NCBI GenBank assembly: GCA_030587525.1 | Contig: JAUQYW010000530.1 | Coordinates: 1 to 6,808 of the forward strand | Length of the DNA stretch: 6,808 bases | Direction of reading: 5' to 3' | From: Candidatus Sigynarchaeota archaeon | GTDB taxonomy: Archaea; Asgardarchaeota; Lokiarchaeia; Sigynarchaeales; Sigynarchaeaceae | Shown: piece by piece, positions 1-5,758 of the stretch | Position numbering within the stretch: the first letter of the stretch is position 1 | How the letters are laid out: every line of letters starts with the position of its first letter | Position numbers and translations under genes: made by a program | The notes under the pieces: model-generated | Database searches by the model: none | What the model saw: the letters and a program-made list of their open reading frames with translations, nothing else | What the model was told of the DNA's origin: nothing

Positions 1-1
1 T

Positions 2-3000
2 CAAACCTGGATATTGGCGGATTATTCGTGGATCAACGGCTCGCTCGCGAAATTCACCGAGAACGAAACGCTTCTAGCGACCCGCACGACCAACGTACCA
101 GATATATTGCTGCCTGTGACGTTCCTGGGACGCAGCGTGCGTTATGGCCCGGGATACAATTACGGAGCGCTCTTGAAATCCTATTCGACCTTTGGACCCG
201 GCTATGCAGTGCGTATGTTGAGTTGGATACAATATGACTTCCGATTGACACCAACGTCTCTCCCGACCATCATCGACGTTGATTGGGTTTTTGTGCGAAA
301 ATGCAGCGATATCGAGCCGTCTATTGTTATGCTAAACTCTTCTACTAGCACGCCAACGACGCCCGTGTACCTGTTTCAAGAAAATTTCGAGTGGGGCACG
401 ATCGGCCACGTGAACAACGTGATCAACACGTACCAGCGCGCCATCATGCAAAATGGCTCCGCAACCAGATGGGAATGCTCGCAAGCCACGGCGAACAATG
501 TCTTGCTTGCCAACAATTTCGTCAACACGACCTACCGAAGCCAAAGCACGTGCCTTCACTTGGAAAACCATGATGACTATTATTCCAACTGGCGTCACTC
601 CAGAGCGCAAGCCTTCATCGACATCACGGGTTTCCAATCGGATCTCAATTTCAATATATCCGTGCAAGGCAAGCGTTCCGATGGTAGTTACGATAATAGC
701 ATCGGCGAGATCCAGTTCACTGAAGATATGGATGGCGATGGCAGTTTTAACTCCCCTTTAGATCAACACCTAACTTATGTTTTTGATTTTAACAATTACG
801 TGGAATACGAGGGCACGATCGACCATTATGCTGTGAGCACCGTGAATTGGGCGTGGATCCCGATCACCACGGATTGGGATGGCATCACGTGGTACCATAT
901 CAGCCGGAACTTAACCGCCGACTGGCAACACTACAAGGGCTTTCCGCTGAACAAGACGATGGTCAGAGCGACCATTATGAATTACCAGCGAATCGACGCC
1001 TCCAGCGCATCATACTATCTCTGGACGAACTGGGACAATTTCACAATGACGAGTGGTGTATCGCCATCTGTTCCTCCTTTTGATCATTACATCGAGGATT
1101 TTCAATCGTATAGTTCCTCTTCAGATCTTATCGGGCAAGGTTTGTGGACGCCTGATGGTGCCAACTGGGATCCATCGTACGTATTTAATCATCCAGTTTG
1201 CCTTGATCGCGGCAATGGAAACAAATGGGGTTGGTGGAAGAACACGGCCGTTTATGGCGCCTACTGGACATTACCCGGTGTCGTTCCGAGGTCGGGCTGG
1301 TTCCATGTTGATTTCACATCGGAAACAGGTTCAACTTCAGGACGCGTTAATCAATGGCTTTACGATTCGACCAAAACAAAGGCAATTGCAATTTCTTACC
1401 GTGAAGGAGGTAAATTTCAGGTATTTGATAATAGCGTAAATTATGATACTTTCACGTTTAATGCAAACACAAAATATACTTTCAAGTGGTATGTCAATGT
1501 CGCGAGTAATAAGCAGTATTTCGCAGTTTCCAATAACAATGGAACGACCTGGGTAACATATGATAGCGATCATGCCTTGAGCGGGGGTCACACCGGCCTC
1601 GTCGCAGATGGCACTGGCCTAGTTCCTTGGAGCGCCGGATCATTCATACCCACCTATGCACGGTTTACAACGGGCAGTTTTGCATTTGGATACTATACCA
1701 ATTATTATCTTGATAATCTCAACGTTTCTTGGCCTATTGCGAAACCAGATATCACTCCACCTTCGATAGCAATATTCTCGCCGGCGAATGTCTCCTTCAT
1801 AAGCTCAAATACAGTATTATTGAATGCAAGCATAACAGATCAGGCTCTTGCTACAACACAATATATTCTCGATAGTAATACCCCTGTTTCTTTCGATCCA
1901 TGTTCCCTCACTTCAATTATTGCATCCGATGGCGTGCATATCCTGACAATTCAAGCGACAGATGTCAATGGGAACCAGGCATCATCGACTATCCGGTTCA
2001 CGGTAGATACTCAATCCCCGCAAGTCCAGATCACCTCGCCAGTTGACGGCCAAGCATATCCGAACGGCACGATCGTGCTCGCGTTCACGATTATCGAGGC
2101 GAATCCCGAAGCTATATGGATTGTGGTGAATCAATCGTATTCGGTACTGATAACCGGGTCTATTATCACACTCGTGTTGGCACCGGGCTCCTATACTTTG
2201 GAAGTGCATTGCCGGGATCACCTTGGACGTACGGGCTCGGCGTCCGTTCGCGTGACCGTCAATCAACCGGTTACCCCGGTCGAACCCCCTGTTGATCCGC
2301 CAGTCGTGCCGCCGGTTGTCCCGGTGCCCGTCACGTTCACGATGTACTACGAGCCACACGCATTGTGGATCAACTTGGCGCTCCGCAACGAGACACAGGT
2401 TACTTTCAACCCGGAGTCGATCACGAGGGACGATCCGAGATTCGTGGCCTTGCCCGGTGGCTTGCTGCCCGCGAAACCGTGGTATTATCGCGTCGATCTC
2501 GCCGACGAGGCTGCCTTCACCAGTGGCATGGGCCGCATCCATTACAGGCAAAGCGAGTTGGCCTCGGAAATTTACGAGAACTCGTTGATCGTGCTGCGCT
2601 GGAACGACGCATCGAGTATATGGGAAGAAACGGGGTCCGTGCTTAACAAGCCCGAGAACTATGTCGAGTTCGTCGTGAGGCCTGGTGCCACGTACGTGCT
2701 GGCAGCAAGACCGAAGCGGAATTATGACATCGTTATATCCGCGACCTTTGCATGCATTGCTACATTAGGCATCGTGGTTACGGTTTCGTACAAGCAGCGG
2801 CAGAAGCGGGGAAGATCCCGGGTTAATGCCACCGCCGATGCCAGGATTGTCACCCGTGCAAAGGCCGCGGCGGGGATGTCGTTTGCTACCAGGGATCCCG
2901 CGATCATAGCTCAGCGCGTGGAAAAACCAGCACCCGCGGCATCACCGCGCTGCACGCTCCACAAAGGATTGGTCCACGATCGGGTCGTCATCTGTAGCCA

Positions 3001-3091
3001 TTGCGGTGCCCCATACTGCGTCAGCTGCCACTTCCAACTCGTCGACATCGACGAGCATTGCTGGAACTGCGGCCAGGCGCTCGACAAGTAG
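2..3091 (+). CDS. Large multidomain surface protein with lectin-like and Ig-like ectodomain, one TM helix and cytosolic zinc module (5' partial)
   Basis: The frame is open to the left edge and no start, RBS or signal peptide is visible, so the N-terminus lies outside the window; a TTG at 14 is the first possible start but an unlikely one. Numbering residues from that TTG: 1-100 resembles a DUF2341/concanavalin-like sandwich ending in DWVFVRK (90-96). Two further lectin-like sandwiches follow, about 118-350 and 356-573, each opening with an F/I-x-E-x-F element and closing with YYL..(D)N. A DMDGDGSF calcium-loop-like motif is at 238-245. Two Ig-like domains (about 579-665 and 666-749) both carry a SP near the start. 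Then come a Pro/Val linker (751-773), a beta-rich domain (775-896), a TM helix (about 905-926) followed by KQRQKRGR, and a Cys/His zinc module (980-1019). At least 16 N-x-S/T sequons lie in the ectodomain. Likely an anchored adhesion or recognition protein; the ligand is unknown. It ends with TAG. Confidence 0.85.
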   Translation, partial: QTWILADYSWINGSLAKFTENETLLATRTTNVPDILLPVTFLGRSVRYGPGYNYGALLKSYSTFGPGYAVRMLSWIQYDFRLTPTSLPTIIDVDWVFVRKCSDIEPSIVMLNSSTSTPTTPVYLFQENFEWGTIGHVNNVINTYQRAIMQNGSATRWECSQATANNVLLANNFVNTTYRSQSTCLHLENHDDYYSNWRHSRAQAFIDITGFQSDLNFNISVQGKRSDGSYDNSIGEIQFTEDMDGDGSFNSPLDQHLTYVFDFNNYVEYEGTIDHYAVSTVNWAWIPITTDWDGITWYHISRNLTADWQHYKGFPLNKTMVRATIMNYQRIDASSASYYLWTNWDNFTMTSGVSPSVPPFDHYIEDFQSYSSSSDLIGQGLWTPDGANWDPSYVFNHPVCLDRGNGNKWGWWKNTAVYGAYWTLPGVVPRSGWFHVDFTSETGSTSGRVNQWLYDSTKTKAIAISYREGGKFQVFDNSVNYDTFTFNANTKYTFKWYVNVASNKQYFAVSNNNGTTWVTYDSDHALSGGHTGLVADGTGLVPWSAGSFIPTYARFTTGSFAFGYYTNYYLDNLNVSWPIAKPDITPPSIAIFSPANVSFISSNTVLLNASITDQALATTQYILDSNTPVSFDPCSLTSIIASDGVHILTIQATDVNGNQASSTIRFTVDTQSPQVQITSPVDGQAYPNGTIVLAFTIIEANPEAIWIVVNQSYSVLITGSIITLVLAPGSYTLEVHCRDHLGRTGSASVRVTVNQPVTPVEPPVDPPVVPPVVPVPVTFTMYYEPHALWINLALRNETQVTFNPESITRDDPRFVALPGGLLPAKPWYYRVDLADEAAFTSGMGRIHYRQSELASEIYENSLIVLRWNDASSIWEETGSVLNKPENYVEFVVRPGATYVLAARPKRNYDIVISATFACIATLGIVVTVSYKQRQKRGRSRVNATADARIVTRAKAAAGMSFATRDPAIIAQRVEKPAPAASPRCTLHKGLVHDRVVICSHCGAPYCVSCHFQLVDIDEHCWNCGQALDK
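2726..2791 (+). other. Single transmembrane helix of the surface protein
   Basis: Residues about 905-926 (numbered from the TTG at 14) form an uninterrupted hydrophobic stretch from DIVISATF to VTVSY. It is followed at once by a strongly basic stop-transfer segment (KQRQKRGRSR). By the positive-inside rule, the roughly 900-residue N-terminal part is outside and the last 100 residues are in the cytosol. Confidence 0.85.
2951..3073 (+). other. C-terminal two-zinc Cys/His module (cross-brace-like) of the surface protein
   Basis: Visible metal-ligand pairs are C980/H983, C994/C997, C1002/C1005 and C1016/C1019, with H1006 and H1015 as extra candidates. Four ligand pairs in about 40 residues fit two zinc ions, either in a cross-brace (pairs 1+3 and 2+4), as in B-box, RING and FYVE-type folds, or as two successive ribbons. 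Aromatic and hydrophobic residues between the pairs (Y1001, F1007, W1017) would form the small core. I recall similar C-x2-H...C-x2-C x3 tails on other Asgard membrane proteins. The likely role is protein-protein contact on the cytosolic face; no enzymatic function can be claimed. Confidence 0.75.
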
Positions 3092-3100
3092 AGTTAAACC

Positions 3101-3125
3101 TTTTTTTACCCATCTTTCTCCTTTT
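3101..3125 (+). terminator. T-tract terminator after the surface protein gene
   Basis: A run of seven T begins 9 bases after the TAG stop and continues into a pyrimidine-rich stretch with further T clusters. No GC-rich hairpin precedes it, which is usual for archaeal intrinsic terminators. Confidence 0.5.
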
Positions 3126-3181
3126 GGCTCCCTTGATTTTCCACATGTTGAGGTAAATTCCAAGAAAGGGCCTCTATAACC

Positions 3182-3189
3182 TTTATATA
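3182..3189 (+). promoter_or_regulatory. TATA box candidate for the seven-helix protein gene
   Basis: TTTATATA is a close match to the archaeal TATA consensus, in an AT-rich patch that also holds a weaker CTCTATAA at 3172-3179. With normal archaeal spacing the 3182 box would start transcription at about 3210, right at the ATG and downstream of the RBS. The 3172 box would start at about 3200 and keep the RBS in the transcript. Which one is used cannot be decided by eye. Confidence 0.5.
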
Positions 3190-3199
3190 CCAAATCGCA

Positions 3200-3206
3200 G
3201 AGGTGA
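3200..3206 (+). promoter_or_regulatory. Shine-Dalgarno site of the seven-helix protein gene
   Basis: GAGGTGA matches the anti-SD of archaeal 16S rRNA (pairing core GGAGGTGA). It sits 4 bases before the ATG at 3211 and 7 before a second in-frame ATG at 3214, so either could be the start; the difference is one residue. Confidence 0.7.
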
Positions 3207-3210
3207 ACGC

Positions 3211-4038
3211 ATGATGCTATCTTTGACTACCCTGGAATATGATCTCTTCCTCGGTCTCACGTTCGCGTTGGTTGCGGTCAAGGGCGCATTGATCGCGTTT
3301 CTGTCGAAAAAAGCACATGATAAAATCAAGGAAACCGGTAAATTTACCTTCGGGTTCGTGTTTGGCGTGCTCTTTCTCGTGATATGCCTCGTGATCTCCC
3401 GGGTCATATACATGTACTTCGATTTCGTCTTGACAAACTTCGATCCCAGCACGTATTATCTGTTCCCAAACGTATTTTATTGGAAATTGGCAACCTTAGT
3501 CGCAACGATCGGCTACGCCGTGTTCATTTACGTGACCGATCTTCGTGTCTTTAAATTCAAGTTCAAGGGTATTTTCGCCTATCTTATAGGTGTATTGGCC
3601 GTGATCTTGTTTGTCTATCCCGTCAACCAAAAATCTGATTTCGATTTCATCTCGACCTTCGCACTGGTCGCAGATATCATCGCGGTGATTATCCCGATCT
3701 TCTTCATCTACATGGGACGGAAACGGTCTCCCTATCAAGTGCCAAGTATGCTCATCGCGATCGGTGTCATTATTTACGCGATTGGCGCCAACATCACGAC
3801 AGAATCCTTGATTGTGGCTCTCGTTTCCATATTTGGCGATACCGCACGGATAACCGTGTACTTGATATCGTTGATTTTGAAGATGGCGGGTTTAATCATG
3901 TTTGCATACGGCGTTTCCAATTTTGCCGTCAAGTTTTCCGGTGGTGCGCCTATCACATCTATCCCATCGAATCGTGAATCTTCACAACTAAAGCTACCAC
4001 GATCTTCCACCCAGCCCGCAATCAACGCCTCCTCGTGA
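3211..4038 (+). CDS. Seven-transmembrane protein of unknown function
   Basis: The 275-residue protein has seven hydrophobic helices at about 10-31, 46-70, 88-109, 119-138, 147-168, 177-203 and 214-237, then a polar Ser/Thr/Pro-rich tail (243-275). Loops 1, 3 and 5 are basic (SKKAHDKIK, FKFKFKG, GRKRSPYQ), which predicts an outside N-terminus and inside C-terminus. Conserved-looking polar or aromatic features at helix 2-3 are SRVIYMYFDF (63-72), TNFDPSTYY and FYWK (89-92); I associate this pattern with recurrent uncharacterised Asgard membrane proteins. No retinal-binding lysine pattern, kinase domain, transporter signature or catalytic motif is evident, so it is not called a rhodopsin or a sensor. 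The gene has its own promoter and RBS, follows a terminator, and faces a convergent operon. It ends with TGA, backed by an in-frame TAA 14 codons later. Confidence 0.85.
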   Translation: MMLSLTTLEYDLFLGLTFALVAVKGALIAFLSKKAHDKIKETGKFTFGFVFGVLFLVICLVISRVIYMYFDFVLTNFDPSTYYLFPNVFYWKLATLVATIGYAVFIYVTDLRVFKFKFKGIFAYLIGVLAVILFVYPVNQKSDFDFISTFALVADIIAVIIPIFFIYMGRKRSPYQVPSMLIAIGVIIYAIGANITTESLIVALVSIFGDTARITVYLISLILKMAGLIMFAYGVSNFAVKFSGGAPITSIPSNRESSQLKLPRSSTQPAINASS

Positions 4039-4055
4039 GCCGGTTGGCGAACATA

Positions 4056-4072
4056 TCCTTGTCTTTCTTTAA
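4056..4072 (+). terminator. Pyrimidine-rich terminator between convergent genes
   Basis: The 52-base AT-rich gap between the convergent stop codons (4039-4090) contains a T/C-rich tract on the plus strand, ending in CTTTCTTT. It suits termination of the seven-helix gene. On the minus strand the same gap has only short T runs, so the terminator of the opposing operon is not evident. Confidence 0.4.
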
Positions 4073-4090
4073 TTACAATATTATAAGCAT

Positions 4091-4414
4091 TTATATCTTT
4101 AAATCGATGTCTTGCCAGAGGTATCGTTTTAGATCAACGTGAAGGTCATCATCGACGACAATGCCTTCAGCAGCGAGCAAAGACGCCTGTTCATCCTTCT
4201 CGAGTTCCGACGCGAGCACGATGTTTCCCGTCGCGTTGACAACGCGATGCCATGGTAGTCGTTCTTTCTCCGACAACGAATGCAAGATGCGCGATATTTG
4301 CCGCGCACCACGAGGATTTCCCGCTAACTTGGCGATCAAGCCGTACGTGAGGACTTTACCCGGCGGGATTTGCTTGATGATGGCAACGACACGCCGGGTG
4401 AACGGTTCGTGCAT
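4091..4414 (-). CDS. atl: Alkyltransferase-like protein (ATL), MGMT-type DNA-binding domain with Trp in place of the catalytic Cys
   Basis: The 107-residue protein is the DNA-binding domain of the O6-alkylguanine-DNA alkyltransferase family, with no N-terminal RNase H-like domain. Visible motifs are IPPGKVLTYGLIAKLAG (16-32, containing the helix-turn-helix and the nucleotide-flipping Tyr24), NPRGARQISRIL (33-44, Arg38 as the likely arginine finger) and LPWHRVV (53-59). In true MGMT the last motif is PCHRV with the alkyl-accepting Cys; here it is Trp55, as in the E. coli ATL PWHRV and in S. pombe Atl1. ATLs bind O6-alkylguanine without repairing it and hand the lesion to nucleotide excision repair. 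The ATG at 4414 has GAGGAC 8 bases upstream. The gene lies 35 nt downstream of the acyltransferase on the same strand. It ends with TAA. Confidence 0.92.
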   Translation of the reverse strand: MHEPFTRRVVAIIKQIPPGKVLTYGLIAKLAGNPRGARQISRILHSLSEKERLPWHRVVNATGNIVLASELEKDEQASLLAAEGIVVDDDLHVDLKRYLWQDIDLKI

Positions 4415-4422
4415 AGTAAGCA

Positions 4423-4428
4423 GTCCTC
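4423..4428 (-). promoter_or_regulatory. Shine-Dalgarno site of the ATL gene
   Basis: GAGGAC on the minus strand lies 8 bases before the ATG at 4414 and fixes this start over downstream alternatives. Confidence 0.6.
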
Positions 4429-4449
4429 ATATAAAATGCTGAATAAACC

Positions 4450-4459
4450 TTATAAAAAA
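4450..4459 (-). promoter_or_regulatory. T-rich/TATA-like element over the acyltransferase stop codon
   Basis: On the minus strand the end of the acyltransferase gene reads ATTTTTTATAA, with TAA being its stop. The element could act as a TATA box: a start about 26 bases further on (near 4427) would give the ATL gene a short leader that just includes its RBS. It could equally act as a T-tract terminator for the upstream gene. A second AT-rich box (TTTTATAT, 4429-4436) lies too close to the ATG for a normal promoter. Confidence 0.3.
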
Positions 4460-5415
4460 TCCACGACCAACGCTTCATTCCCTTTTTCGCTTGCTAAGCA
4501 TCGCAGTATCGCTACGATTTTGTCAAGAAATCGCGAGCCCCATTCGTAGGCGATCGGAGGAAAGGTAAACGCGAAGGTCAAGTTCAATCTCTGCTGAATG
4601 GTATACGCGTGTAACATGGTGCCCGCTTGGCCGATTCTTGGATTATCATACCCGCCACCTATTATTTTCACGCCCAGCAAGCGAATCGGGCCATAGCTCG
4701 TGCCAAGCGGAGTCTTGCCGATCGAGGACGCCATGAAGGTCGGGGGAATTTGCGGTTCTTTTGCCTCTAGCGCCTTCCACCAGCGGAGCCCGCGCTTGAT
4801 TTCGATTTCATGGCGGAGCTTTTCTGTCGCTTCTTTCACGATCGACCACAACGGCTGGGTCGATGCGATGGCTTGCGCCCAGATCAAGCCGGCGCTCCCG
4901 GACACGCAATCTTGAGCTTCCAACGGTGGATCCACGTAAGGGCGCATATTGATCGGGGCCATGTTCACGATGATTTGGGGTAAAGGGTACTGTTTCTCTT
5001 GCTCCTTGCACATCGCGACCATGAATGCTGCTTGAATGGCGCCTTGAATCGTGCCACCATGCTGCTTGCAATTAAGCACCAATCTTTCGGTCGTGATCTT
5101 GTTAAGCTCCATCCAGCAGCCACTAATGCGGGCCTTGTCCAGCGGGTTCAAGTTATGGGTGAACTGCAGCGGTGGCATGTAACTCGATGGTATATTTGGC
5201 GCGGGAATTTCAATGGCATTTGGATGCACGCGGGCCATGATATCGATGAATTCTCGGGATTTCGGCTTTTTTACGGCTTTTCTTTCGGTGATTTGCCCCA
5301 AATAGTCCAAAAAGTTTTCTAACATCGTGAAGATGCTAATGCCATCGATCCCGCTATGGTTGACCACGATGAATAGCTGATGCTGCTTGCTATCTGCGGA
5401 GGAAATCAATTTCAA
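4450..5415 (-). pseudogene. Acyltransferase, condensation/alcohol-acetyltransferase (CoA-dependent acyltransferase) superfamily: C-terminal segment after the in-frame TGA
   Basis: This 321-codon segment is the larger part of a gene that starts at 5736; both parts are in the same frame and only the TGA at 5428-5430 separates them. It holds the catalytic motif VVNHSGIDGIS (17-27 here, 124-134 of the joined frame), equivalent to HHxxxDG with the first His replaced by Asn; the second His, the general base, is kept. Further family-like features are the NMAPINMRPYV stretch (second half, after a helix GTIQGAIQAAFMVAM) and the SSIGKTPLGTSYGPIRLLG segment, matching the S-x-x-G....YG element of such enzymes. 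A closing helix EWGSRFLDKIVAILRCLA ends the fold. The joined length of 428 codons is usual for the family. As a separate gene it has no good start: 5413-5415 is a TTG without an RBS. The sequence after the TGA is otherwise intact. It ends with TAA. The substrate cannot be deduced; wax ester, polyketide-ester or alcohol acyltransferases are relatives. Confidence 0.75.
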
Positions 5416-5424
5416 GTAGCTTAA

Positions 5425-5440
5425 CGATCATGCATGATCG
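5425..5440. repeat. Perfect 16-nt palindrome containing the in-frame TGA
   Basis: CGATCATGCATGATCG is identical to its reverse complement over all 16 positions, and the next flanking pair (5424/5441) does not pair. Read on the minus strand it covers the end of codon 98 to codon 104 of the acyltransferase frame, and the TGA stop (5430-5428) lies in its second arm. As RNA it could form a 6-bp stem with a UGCA loop. It could be an operator-like site, a scar of template switching, or chance. Confidence 0.85.
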
Positions 5441-5736
5441 CGCGGAGCATTCGCCCAAGCTTCGAGGCCCCCCTTCCAATTTTTGCTATCGATTTCACCG
5501 GTGTCACATGCTAATTGTATTTCTTGATCGCCATCCTCGATGAATGCGAGCCGCTGCGTAAGATGATCCACCGCGATCTTCATGCGTAAATACGGGTGCA
5601 ATTGCCGGGTCAGATCGAATGCTGCTCGCGCGTTCGTCGAAGTGACATTTCCTTCCAAGAAACAGACCAGCGAGATGTTCATAAAGGAAGTGATAGATTC
5701 ATAAAAACTCAACGGCCGCACGGCTCTTGGTTGCAT
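5428..5736 (-). pseudogene. Acyltransferase N-terminal segment, ending at the in-frame TGA
   Basis: The 102 codons encode the first part of the N-terminal lobe of the same acyltransferase. RPLSFYESITSFMNISLVCFLEG (7-29) is the first beta-strand region, TSTNARAAFDLTRQLHPYLRMKI (32-54) is the family's helix followed by a HPxLR motif, and W95 is near the end. Translation would stop 24 codons before the catalytic HxxxDG motif, so this product alone cannot be active. The ATG at 5736 is well supported: GAGGT lies 6 bases upstream (5743-5747), 22 nt after the stop of the reductase gene. That spacing and RBS indicate that the gene is (or recently was) translated as the second gene of an operon. The segment shows no other damage. 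Confidence 0.75.
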
Positions 5737-5742
5737 GGAAAT

Positions 5743-5747
5743 ACCTC
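5743..5747 (-). promoter_or_regulatory. Shine-Dalgarno site of the acyltransferase gene
   Basis: GAGGT on the minus strand, 6 bases before the ATG at 5736, within the 22-nt gap after the reductase stop. It decides the start of the acyltransferase. Confidence 0.7.
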
Positions 5748-5758
5748 GGATAGGAGAG

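Noticed and set aside
1982..2551. Minus-strand open frame of 189 codons
   Set aside because: Antisense to the Ig-like and linker region of the surface protein; the translation is rich in Arg, His and Asp, typical of a shadow frame in GC-rich coding DNA.
14..3091. TTG at position 14 as a true start of the surface protein
   Set aside because: The frame stays open to the window edge, no RBS or signal peptide is seen, and the first residues already look like the inside of a sandwich domain.
3211..4038. Microbial-rhodopsin assignment for the seven-helix protein
   Set aside because: Helix 7 has K224 near its middle, but the surrounding residues do not match the rhodopsin retinal-lysine motif and helix 3 lacks the expected D/E-T pattern.
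4091..4414. Active methylated-DNA cysteine methyltransferase
   Set aside because: The acceptor Cys of PCHRV is Trp55 and the protein contains no other cysteine that could replace it.
5428..5430. TGA as a selenocysteine codon or a Trp codon
   Set aside because: No SECIS-like hairpin is visible in the short downstream gap, the site is not catalytic, and no other gene here has an in-frame TGA despite about 30 TGG Trp codons in the surface protein. Kept only as an alternative.
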